Source of the DNA: Thermodesulfovibrionales bacterium
GTDB taxonomy: Bacteria; Nitrospirota; Thermodesulfovibrionia; Thermodesulfovibrionales; Dissulfurispiraceae
DNA length: 5,537 bases
Assembly (NCBI GenBank): GCA_021129835.1
Contig: JAJOKM010000027.1
Span: 1-5,537, forward strand
Direction of reading: 5' to 3'
The notes beneath the pieces were generated by a model. It saw only the letters and a program-made list of their open reading frames with translations, was not told the DNA's origin and did not search any database. Positions 1 to 4,471 of this stretch are shown one piece after another (position 1 is the first letter of the stretch; the number at the start of each line of letters is the position of its first letter). The translations under genes were made by a program, and so were the position numbers.

Positions 1-110
1 GATAACACCTTTGTTATTGCTGCAGTCAATGTCGTCTTGCCATGGTCTACATGCCCTATCGTCCCTACATTTATGTGAGGCTTCACCCTCTCAAACTTTA
101 CCTTAGCCAT
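1..110 (-). CDS. tuf: Elongation factor Tu, N-terminal fragment (cut by window edge)
   Basis: EF-Tu carries aminoacyl-tRNA to the ribosomal A site as a GTP ternary complex in the cytosol. Reading the minus strand from the ATG at 110-108 gives 36 codons beginning MAKVKFERVKPHINVGTIGH, followed by the P-loop GHVDHGKT at residues 19-26. This is the near-invariant EF-Tu N-terminus; the rest of the roughly 400-residue protein lies outside the window. The start is fixed by GGAGGAG (complement of 115-121) four bases upstream. It is the fourth gene of the str operon, 107 bp after fusA. That gap holds an inverted-repeat element, so co-transcription is likely but not shown. Bacteria often carry two tuf copies; whether this one is tufA or tufB cannot be told from this fragment. 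Confidence 0.96.
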   Translation of the reverse strand, partial: MAKVKFERVKPHINVGTIGHVDHGKTTLTAAITKVL

Positions 111-136
111 AAAACTCCTCCATTTGCAATAATTAA

Positions 137-206
137 GTAACTACCCAAGTTATTAGGTTCAAAGTTCACGGTTATAAAAATATAAGGTTGTTAACCGTGA
201 ACCTTG
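137..206. repeat. Inverted-repeat element with heptamer words (element 1), fusA-tuf gap
   Basis: The arms 160-174 and 192-206 are complementary over 15 bp with one mismatch (163/203), separated by 17 bases. The central 11 bp, gttcacggtta against taaccgtgaac, is perfect. The left arm reads as 7-base words: ggttcaa (156-162), agttcac (163-169) and ggttata (170-176). It is preceded by the border gtaactacccaagt (137-150), which recurs with one change at 4359-4372 before a different hairpin. No matching right border is visible, so the element may be truncated or its right end may lie elsewhere. It falls between two str-operon genes and would be transcribed as a hairpin. It lacks the T-run of a classic terminator on the minus strand. 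Confidence 0.7.
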
Positions 207-217
207 CTTGTTATTAT

Positions 218-2296
218 TTACCCACCTTTTACCTTCGCGACTATTCCCTCCATTATGTTCTTCGGGACATCTTCATAATTGGAAAATTGCATTGTATAGC
301 TAGCTCTTCCCTGTGTATTTGATCTGAGATCAGTAGCATATCCAAACATTTCGGCAAGTGGCACAATTGCACTTATCGCCTGCACACTACCTCTTTTTTC
401 GACGGATTGAATTTTACCGCGGCGTGAGTTTATGTCGCTAATAACATCTCCCATATAATCCTCTGGAGTAATAACATCCACACTCATTATCGGCTCTAAC
501 AATGTCAATTGAGCCTTTTTAGCGCCATCTTTAAACGCCATGGACCCGGCTATCTTAAATGCCATTTCAGAGGAGTCAACTTCATGATAAGAACCGTCAA
601 CCAAGATTGCCTTGACATCAACAACAGGATAACCAGCGAGGACACCGTCATCCATAGACTCCTTTATGCCCTTCTCTACTGCCGGGATATATTCCTTTGG
701 TATAGTTCCACCAACAATCTTATTAACAAACTCAAATCCACTCCCCTCTTTCATCGGCTCCATATCTATCCATACATGACCATATTGTCCACGCCCACCT
801 GATTGCCTGACAAACTTGCCTTCTGCCCTCACTGAACTTTTTATAGTCTCCCTATATGCAACCTGTGGCTTGCCCACGTTTGCGCCAACTTTAAACTCCC
901 TCCTTAACCTATCAGTAATTATCTCGAGATGGAGCTCTCCCATCCCTGACATTATTGTCTGTCCTGTCTCGTCATTATAAGAGACCTTAAACGATGGGTC
1001 TTCTCTTGCAAGCTTTGATAACGATACGGACAATTTTTCCTGGTCAATCTTTGTCTTTGGTTCAATAGCAACCGACATAACAGGATCAGGAAACTTTATT
1101 GACTCCAAAATTATAGCGTTATTTTCAGCACATAAGGTATCTCCTGTCAGGGTGCTTTTTAGTCCCACAACCGCTGCTATATCGCCTGCACAGACCTCTT
1201 TTATCTCTTCTCTTTTGTTGGCATGCATTTTTAGTAGTCTGCCGATTCTTTCTCTTGTATCTCTTGTAGAATTGTACGCATAAGATCCTGTCTTCAGTAC
1301 CCCTGAGTAAACCCTAACAAATGTAAGCTGCCCCGCAAACTGGTCTGGCATTATTTTAAAGGCAAGGGCTGCAAATGGTTCATCATCAGATGCCGCTCTC
1401 TTTACCGTTGTCCCATCTGTTTGCCCCACGCCTTCTACATGCGGAATATCTATCGGAGATGGCAAATATTCAACTACAGCATCAAGCAGTAGTTGAATTC
1501 CCTTATTTTTGAAGGCAGCACCACATAATACAGCAGTAATCCTCATCTCTATCGTTCCCTGTCTTAGCGCCTTCTTTATTTCTTCAACTGTTATCTCGTC
1601 TCCAGACAGATACTTTTCCATTATGTCTTTATCAATATCAGCGGTCGCCTCCACCAATTTTTCTCTGTATTCTTTAGCCTGGATTATATATTCCTCTGGA
1701 ACCTCGCCTTCACTGTAGTCTGCACCAGGAGTCTCATCATTAAAATAATATGCCTTCATTTTAACAATATCTATCAAACCTTTGAATCGGTCTTCTTTTC
1801 CTATAGGAATCTGGATAATAACGGGATTTGCACCCAATTTTTCGGTCATACTTTTGACAGCCATAAAAAAATCGGCGCCTACCTTGTCCATTTTATTCAT
1901 AAAGGCAATCTTCGGAACCCCATACTTATTTGACTGTCTCCAGACAGTCTCTGATTGCGGCTCAACGCCTGCAACGACATCAAATACTGCAACAGCACCA
2001 TCGAGGATCCTCAGTGATCGCTCAACCTCGATAGTAAAGTCCATATGACCAGGGGTATCAATTATATTTATCCTGTGATCTCTCCAAAGGCATGTTGTTG
2101 TAGCCGATGTTATGGTGATTCCCCTCTCCTGCTCTTGAGGCATCCAGTCCATAACAGCAGTGCCATCATGCACTTCACCTATCTTGTAGGTGGCGCCTGT
2201 ATAGAAGAGGATTCGTTCCGTTGTTGTGGTCTTACCGGCATCTATATGAGCCATGATGCCAATATTCCGTATCTTTTCTAATGGAAACCGTGACAT
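218..2296 (-). CDS. fusA: Elongation factor G
   Basis: EF-G is the cytosolic GTPase that drives ribosomal translocation and, with RRF, recycles ribosomes. The 692-residue protein has the usual length. G1 is AHIDAGKT (16-23), G2 RGITI (58-62), G3 DTPGH (80-84, with His84 the catalytic histidine), G4 NKMD (134-137) and G5 near GAA (259-261). Domain II spans about 300-390, domain III about 400-475, and domain IV about 480-600 with the tip histidine of GSYH at residue 571, equivalent to E. coli His583. Domain V runs from about 605 to the end. The start ATG follows AAGGAG (complement of 2308-2313), which overlaps the TAA of rpsG. The intergenic gap is only 15 bp, so rpsG and fusA are surely co-transcribed. 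The protein looks intact and canonical, with no sign of a divergent EF-G paralogue. Confidence 0.99.
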   Translation of the reverse strand: MSRFPLEKIRNIGIMAHIDAGKTTTTERILFYTGATYKIGEVHDGTAVMDWMPQEQERGITITSATTTCLWRDHRINIIDTPGHMDFTIEVERSLRILDGAVAVFDVVAGVEPQSETVWRQSNKYGVPKIAFMNKMDKVGADFFMAVKSMTEKLGANPVIIQIPIGKEDRFKGLIDIVKMKAYYFNDETPGADYSEGEVPEEYIIQAKEYREKLVEATADIDKDIMEKYLSGDEITVEEIKKALRQGTIEMRITAVLCGAAFKNKGIQLLLDAVVEYLPSPIDIPHVEGVGQTDGTTVKRAASDDEPFAALAFKIMPDQFAGQLTFVRVYSGVLKTGSYAYNSTRDTRERIGRLLKMHANKREEIKEVCAGDIAAVVGLKSTLTGDTLCAENNAIILESIKFPDPVMSVAIEPKTKIDQEKLSVSLSKLAREDPSFKVSYNDETGQTIMSGMGELHLEIITDRLRREFKVGANVGKPQVAYRETIKSSVRAEGKFVRQSGGRGQYGHVWIDMEPMKEGSGFEFVNKIVGGTIPKEYIPAVEKGIKESMDDGVLAGYPVVDVKAILVDGSYHEVDSSEMAFKIAGSMAFKDGAKKAQLTLLEPIMSVDVITPEDYMGDVISDINSRRGKIQSVEKRGSVQAISAIVPLAEMFGYATDLRSNTQGRASYTMQFSNYEDVPKNIMEGIVAKVKGG

Positions 2297-2311
2297 AAAA
2301 TTTAAAACTCC

Positions 2312-2785
2312 TTACCACCTATAGTGAGCAAATACCCTGTTTGCCTCTGCCATTTTATGGGTATCTTCCTTCTTCTTCACAGAACCACCTGTATTGTTAT
2401 AGGCCTCTAAAAGCTCTGCAGCGAGCCTTTCTTGCATCGTTTTCTCTTTACGACGTCTTGCAAAAGTCACAATCCATTTCTGTGCAAGGATTACCCTTCT
2501 GTATGGCTTGACCTCCATAGGAACCTGATATGTTACCCCACCAACTCTCCTTGGCTTAACTGCAACTACAGGTTTGACATTATCAATTGCTACCTTAAAA
2601 ACCTTCAATGGATCTGACCCCGTTTTTTCCTTTAAAATATCAAGTGCTCCGTAAAACACCTTTTCAGCGATGAACTTCTTGCCATCCTCTAAAACAATAT
2701 TAATAAACTTGCTCACAAGCTTATTATTATATTTTGGGTCAGGCAATATGTCCCTTTGTCCAGTTACTCTTCTTCTTCTTGGCAT
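2312..2785 (-). CDS. rpsG: 30S ribosomal protein S7
   Basis: S7 is a primary binding protein of the 16S rRNA 3' major domain; it starts assembly of the 30S head and lies by the E-site mRNA exit. The 157-residue product matches the usual 156 or so. The basic N-terminus MPRRRRVTGQRDILPDPKYN, the rRNA-binding beta-hairpin KPRRVGGVTYQVPMEV (77-92) and the C-terminal DTHKMAEANRVFAHYRW are all family hallmarks. The start ATG (2785-2783) lies eight bases after GGAGT (complement of 2794-2798). An out-of-frame ATG at 2790-2788 is not used. The gene is 265 bp downstream of rpsL, unusually far for neighbours in this operon, and that gap carries a candidate structured RNA (2849-2947). In E. coli S7 represses its own operon from the rpsL-rpsG interval, so regulation here is plausible though not demonstrated. 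Confidence 0.99.
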   Translation of the reverse strand: MPRRRRVTGQRDILPDPKYNNKLVSKFINIVLEDGKKFIAEKVFYGALDILKEKTGSDPLKVFKVAIDNVKPVVAVKPRRVGGVTYQVPMEVKPYRRVILAQKWIVTFARRRKEKTMQERLAAELLEAYNNTGGSVKKKEDTHKMAEANRVFAHYRW

Positions 2786-2848
2786 TTCATATCACTCCAT
2801 TTTTATCAGTATGCACCTAAACACCTTACAACTAAAAAATAGACACAG

Positions 2849-2947
2849 AAGCCCCAAGCACTTAGCTATAGTAAAAGGGAGAGGTGTTTCACCTGGCCAA
2901 AATAACTAAATAGTCTGGCAACCAAGACGACTGCCAGACCGGGGCTT
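2849..2947 (-). ncRNA. Candidate cis-regulatory structured RNA in the rpsG leader (three-way junction)
   Basis: On the minus strand the outer helix P1 is AAGCCCC (2947-2941) with GGGGCTT (2855-2849), extendable inward by G:U pairs. P2 is a perfect 8-bp hairpin, GTCTGGCA (2939-2932) with TGCCAGAC (2920-2913), around an 11-nt loop. P3 pairs TTAGTTA (2909-2903) with TAGCTAA (2868-2862) through one G:U and is capped by AGGTG-AAA-CACCT (2894-2882). On the plus strand the G:U pair and the P1 extension become C-A mismatches, which favours a minus-strand transcript, the sense of the operon. The element ends 63 nt before the rpsG start. A TACAAT box (complement of 2989-2994) could be a weak internal promoter, but I see no convincing -35. 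I recognise no known riboswitch family. It could instead be an S7 feedback site, an attenuator (P2 is followed by a T-rich run) or an inserted palindrome. Confidence 0.5.
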
Positions 2948-3050
2948 TCGATGTTTTTAAAAATTTTTATCTCTATATCTTGTATCTTATTGTATTTTAC
3001 ACGTTTCAGGCTTTATTTTTAAAATCCATTACAGACTGCAATAAACCTTA

Positions 3051-3422
3051 CTATTTCGGTTTTTTTGTCCCGTATATGGATCTGCCCTGTTTTCTATTGG
3101 CCACTTCGGCACAATCAAGTACCCCCCTTATTATATGATACCTAACACCTGGAAGATCTTTAACTCTCCCGCCTCTGATCAATACCATTGAATGCTCTTG
3201 AAGGTTATGTCCTACCCCAGGGATATATGCAGTAACTTCCACTCCATTTGTAAGCCTTAACCTCGCAACCTTCCTTAAAGCAGAGTTTGGTTTTTTAGGC
3301 GTTGTTGTATAAACCCTCACGCAGACACCACGCCTTTGAGGACAGTTTTGGAGTGCCGGGCTTTTTGTCTTTTTTACGACCTTTTTACGTCCATTCTTGA
3401 TTAATTGTGCAATTGTTGGCAC
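3051..3422 (-). CDS. rpsL: 30S ribosomal protein S12
   Basis: S12 sits at the decoding centre of the 30S subunit and takes part in proofreading of codon-anticodon pairing. The 123-residue protein has the standard length and conserved blocks: QRRGVCVRVYTTTPKKPNSA (29-48) and GGRVKDLPGVRYH (84-96). Lys43 and Lys88, where changes give streptomycin resistance, and Asp89, which is methylthiolated in E. coli, are all in the wild-type state. The start is GTG (3422-3420), fixed by AGGAG (complement of 3428-3432) five bases upstream; S12 family length and the PTIAQLIK start agree. It is the first gene of the str operon here, with a promoter about 65 bp upstream. The rpoBC genes that often precede it are absent. 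Confidence 0.99.
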   Translation of the reverse strand: MPTIAQLIKNGRKKVVKKTKSPALQNCPQRRGVCVRVYTTTPKKPNSALRKVARLRLTNGVEVTAYIPGVGHNLQEHSMVLIRGGRVKDLPGVRYHIIRGVLDCAEVANRKQGRSIYGTKKPK

Positions 3423-3461
3423 TTTTTCTCCTATCCTTTTTTAACCTAATAAACTGAAAAG

Positions 3462-3479
3462 TTCCCGATCAACCGGGAA
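3462..3479 (-). promoter_or_regulatory. Small hairpin at the 5' end of the str leader
   Basis: ttcccg (3462-3467) and cgggaa (3474-3479) are a perfect 6-bp inverted repeat around a 6-nt loop. It would lie at or next to the 5' end of the transcript from the promoter at 3488-3516 and about 40 nt before the rpsL start. This could stabilise the mRNA 5' end or, less likely, be an operator. It has no T-run, so it is not a terminator. Confidence 0.4.
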
Positions 3480-3487
3480 ACCTATTA

Positions 3488-3516
3488 AGCTTACAAGAAA
3501 GAAAAAAAAATGTCAA
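3488..3516 (-). promoter_or_regulatory. Probable sigma-70-type promoter of the str operon
   Basis: On the minus strand a perfect TTGACA (complement of 3511-3516) is followed after 17 bases by TAAGCT (complement of 3488-3493). The latter keeps the first, second and last positions of TATAAT. The spacer is mostly a run of T, as is common next to strong promoters. Predicted transcription starts near 3480, giving a leader of about 58 nt before the rpsL GTG. The -35 box is strong and the -10 moderate. Confidence 0.6.
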
Positions 3517-3546
3517 GTCTTCGAATTGCCTCACCAAAAATCTACC

Positions 3547-3576
3547 TGTCTGCGTGCTTCTTGTCTGCGTGTTTTC
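3547..3576. repeat. 15-bp tandem direct duplication
   Basis: The decamer tgtctgcgtg occurs at 3547-3556 and again at 3562-3571. Each copy is followed by similar T-rich bases (cttct and tttttc-like), giving a period of 15 bp. It is a two-copy repeat in non-coding DNA with no visible function. Confidence 0.6.
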
Positions 3577-3595
3577 TGTTAAAATCTATACAGGG

Positions 3596-3649
3596 ATCAT
3601 CTCCTCCCCCCATGTCTGGCCAGTCTTGGTGGCGGAGGGGGAAGAGGAT
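3596..3649. repeat. Imperfect C-rich/G-rich palindrome (REP-like)
   Basis: Bases 3596-3611 pair with 3634-3649: 12 of 16 Watson-Crick pairs plus one G:T. The C-run is on the left arm and the G-run on the right, around a loop containing the palindrome ctggccag (3616-3623). The right arm continues into ttaaggtgtgggtggcc. This resembles the dispersed cccacctta...tcctcccc palindromes seen between genes in many environmental bacteria. Family membership is from memory and would need a genome-wide count. Confidence 0.5.
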
Positions 3650-3696
3650 TAAGGTGTGGGTGGCCTTCTCCTGAGAGTCTATTTTCCTGCACTCTG

Positions 3697-3752
3697 GCCG
3701 TCATTCCCGAGGCCTGCCCTCGAAGCTTGTAATCGGGAGCGGGTATGACGGC
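3697..3752. repeat. CCGTCATTCCCG-type palindromic repeat
   Basis: The arms gccgtcattcccg (3697-3709) and cgggtatgacggc (3740-3752) are complementary over 13 bp with one mismatch. An inner stem pairs tcccga (3705-3710) with tcggga (3733-3738) as an alternative fold. The gtcattcccg...cggga-atgacgg design is a widespread bacterial intergenic palindrome of the REP/MITE type. No transposase gene is nearby. Its orientation relative to transcription is unknown. Confidence 0.65.
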
Positions 3753-3778
3753 AAAAGTGATTTCTTTCAGACTTTTGC
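3751..3778. repeat. Short perfect inverted repeat next to the CCGTCAT palindrome
   Basis: gcaaaagt (3751-3758) and acttttgc (3771-3778) are perfectly complementary with a 12-base loop. The left arm overlaps the end of the preceding palindrome by two bases. The right arm overlaps the likely -35 region of the promoter at 3774-3801, so it could be an operator or simply part of the neighbouring repeat. Confidence 0.45.
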
Positions 3779-3801
3779 AAGAGGCTCAGAATGAGTATAA
3801 T
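3774..3801 (+). promoter_or_regulatory. Probable promoter of the DUF6485-type gene
   Basis: A perfect TATAAT lies at 3796-3801. With a 16-base spacer the -35 is tttgca (3774-3779), matching four of six consensus positions. Transcription would start near 3808, leaving a leader of about 124 nt. The -35 overlaps the right arm of an inverted repeat, so repeat DNA may be supplying part of the promoter. Confidence 0.5.
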
Positions 3802-3931
3802 GATTAATAAACTCTCTAATAAGGCTAATCAAGTGCTTTATCGGAGTGTTCGTACTTAAAACGGGCAATAAAGCCAAAAGAGATGACTACTGGTATGGTA
3901 GAGATATCTCAGGGGGTGGGAGGCGTAATTA

Positions 3932-4126
3932 ATGGAATGTACCCTTCAAGAAAACAAGCAATATTGCAACTGTACTTACGCTCGATGCAGTAGGAAGCCC
4001 AAGTGCTGTGAATGTCTCCATTATCACCGAGAAAATGGAGAATTGCCTGCGTGTTTCTTTAGTGCAGAATATGAGCGGACATATGATCGCTCTTTGAAAA
4101 ACTTCCTCAAGATGAAGGCACTCTAA
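3932..4126 (+). CDS. Small cysteine-rich protein, DUF6485-type, function unknown
   Basis: The 64-residue product has eight cysteines: Cys3, 12, 14, 19, 25, 26, 28 and 41. They are arranged as CxC-x4-C-x5-CCxC, then CECLHYHRENGELPACFF (26-43). This pattern, with PxxCCECLxYHrexgeLPACfF and a C-terminal TYDRS helix, matches my memory of the DUF6485 family of short cytosolic proteins. Clustered cysteines and His30/His32 suggest zinc or iron-sulfur binding, but this is inference. There is no signal peptide or membrane segment. The start ATG has GGAGG (3919-3923) eight bases upstream, a strong site that supports a real gene. It ends 108 bp before tRNA-Leu on the same strand and appears monocistronic. 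Its function is not known to me. Confidence 0.88.
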   Translation: MECTLQENKQYCNCTYARCSRKPKCCECLHYHRENGELPACFFSAEYERTYDRSLKNFLKMKAL

Positions 4127-4166
4127 TAAAGCTCACGGTATTTAATCAGACATAAAAGGAGCAATA

Positions 4167-4195
4167 CGACAGGAAGGTGATCTGGTTCTCTGTCG
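4167..4195 (+). terminator. Weak hairpin after the DUF6485-type gene
   Basis: cgacag (4167-4172) and ctgtcg (4190-4195) form a perfect 6-bp stem around a 17-base loop, followed by ctttatattt. It begins 41 bases after the stop codon. The long loop and interrupted T-run make it a poor intrinsic terminator. It could equally be an incidental inverted repeat in the tRNA promoter region. Confidence 0.25.
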
Positions 4196-4198
4196 CTT

Positions 4199-4204
4199 TA
4201 TATT
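4199..4204 (+). promoter_or_regulatory. Possible -10 box of tRNA-Leu
   Basis: TATATT (4199-4204) lies 31 bases before the tRNA 5' end, a plausible distance for a short 5' leader removed by RNase P. No good -35 is visible 16-18 bases upstream (ggtgat at 17), so the call is weak. Confidence 0.25.
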
Positions 4205-4234
4205 TGGGAGAGAGCAGATGATTTTAAGTAGCCA

Positions 4235-4321
4235 GCCGGTGTGGTGGAATTGGCAGACGCGGCGGACTCAAAATTCGTTGAGCTTTTGCTCGTGTGGGTT
4301 CGACTCCCACCACCGGCACCA
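4235..4321 (+). tRNA. tRNA-Leu (anticodon CAA, reads UUG)
   Basis: The acceptor stem pairs gccggtg (4235-4241) with caccggc (4311-4317), followed by discriminator A (4318) and an encoded CCA (4319-4321). The D-arm region ggtggaattggcagac is typical of leucine tRNAs. The anticodon stem is gcgga (4262-4266) with ttcgt (4274-4278). The loop ctcaaaa (4267-4273) gives anticodon CAA (4269-4271). A long class II variable arm, gagc-tttt-gctc (4280-4291), identifies leucine rather than a class I tRNA. The T-arm is gtggg-ttcgact-cccac (4294-4310). All stems are intact. It is convergent with ilvC, with a palindromic element between them. Confidence 0.97.
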
Positions 4322-4358
4322 TCAAAAATCCTTACAAATCAGGTTAACGAAAAAAACA

Positions 4359-4451
4359 GTAACTACCCAGGTACTCAGAACTCAGTATTCAGAATCCAGT
4401 AATAGCGAACTTCCTCATCAGCATTCTGGATACTGAATACTGAGCAGTTAC
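4359..4451. repeat. MITE-like inverted-repeat element with heptamer words (element 2)
   Basis: The arms 4381-4399 and 4426-4444 are complementary over 19 bp with one mismatch (4393/4432), around a 26-base loop. The ends gtaact (4359-4364) and agttac (4446-4451) form a terminal inverted repeat. Each end abuts aaaaca (4353-4358 and 4452-4457), a possible 6-bp target duplication, though A-rich. The left half contains four consecutive 7-base words ending in cag (4372-4399, consensus WAYTCAG with one deviation). The border gtaactacccaggt (4359-4372) matches 13 of 14 bases of the one at 137-150. It lies between the convergent tRNA-Leu and ilvC and may end transcription from either side, though it has no T-run. 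Confidence 0.7.
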
Positions 4452-4471
4452 AAAACATTGTACTAGTTCCT

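Larger units (their letters stand above)
3423..3931. other. 509-bp non-coding divergent region packed with palindromes
   Basis: This gap separates rpsL (-) from the DUF6485-type gene (+). I find no convincing coding sequence on either strand. It contains the str promoter and leader hairpin near rpsL, a 15-bp tandem duplication, a C-rich/G-rich palindrome, a CCGTCAT...ATGACGG palindrome, a short perfect inverted repeat, and a consensus TATAAT promoter facing the small gene. The 3802-3918 part is probably the untranslated leader of the small gene; a small gagatatctc palindrome (3901-3910) precedes its ribosome binding site. Confidence 0.75.

Noticed and set aside
509..2281. Several plus-strand open frames of 69-97 codons within fusA
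   Set aside because: All are antisense shadows of the conserved EF-G reading frame.
2849..2947. c-di-GMP-I, cobalamin, ZTP or similar known riboswitch
   Set aside because: I compared the segment on both strands with remembered consensus motifs. The GACGCAAAGCC core of c-di-GMP-I, the B12 box and the CCGCCUGGGCA of ZTP are all absent.
2913..2965. Plus-strand intrinsic terminator from the 2913-2939 hairpin and the T-run at 2953-2966
   Set aside because: The T-run is more than ten bases after the stem and no plus-strand gene lies upstream to terminate.
3547..3576. CRISPR-like array
   Set aside because: There are only two 10-bp copies with 5-bp spacing; no repeat-spacer architecture or cas genes are present.
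3614..3633. Similarity between the P2 hairpin sequence (2913-2939) and 3614-3633 (shared gtctggc and cttggt)
   Set aside because: The alignment needs an insertion and a 3-base deletion, and the rest of the two elements differs, so chance is likely.
4218..4436. 72-codon plus-strand open frame containing VWWNWQTRRTQN
   Set aside because: It runs through the tRNA-Leu gene and into element 2. This peptide is the well-known false translation of leucine tRNA genes.
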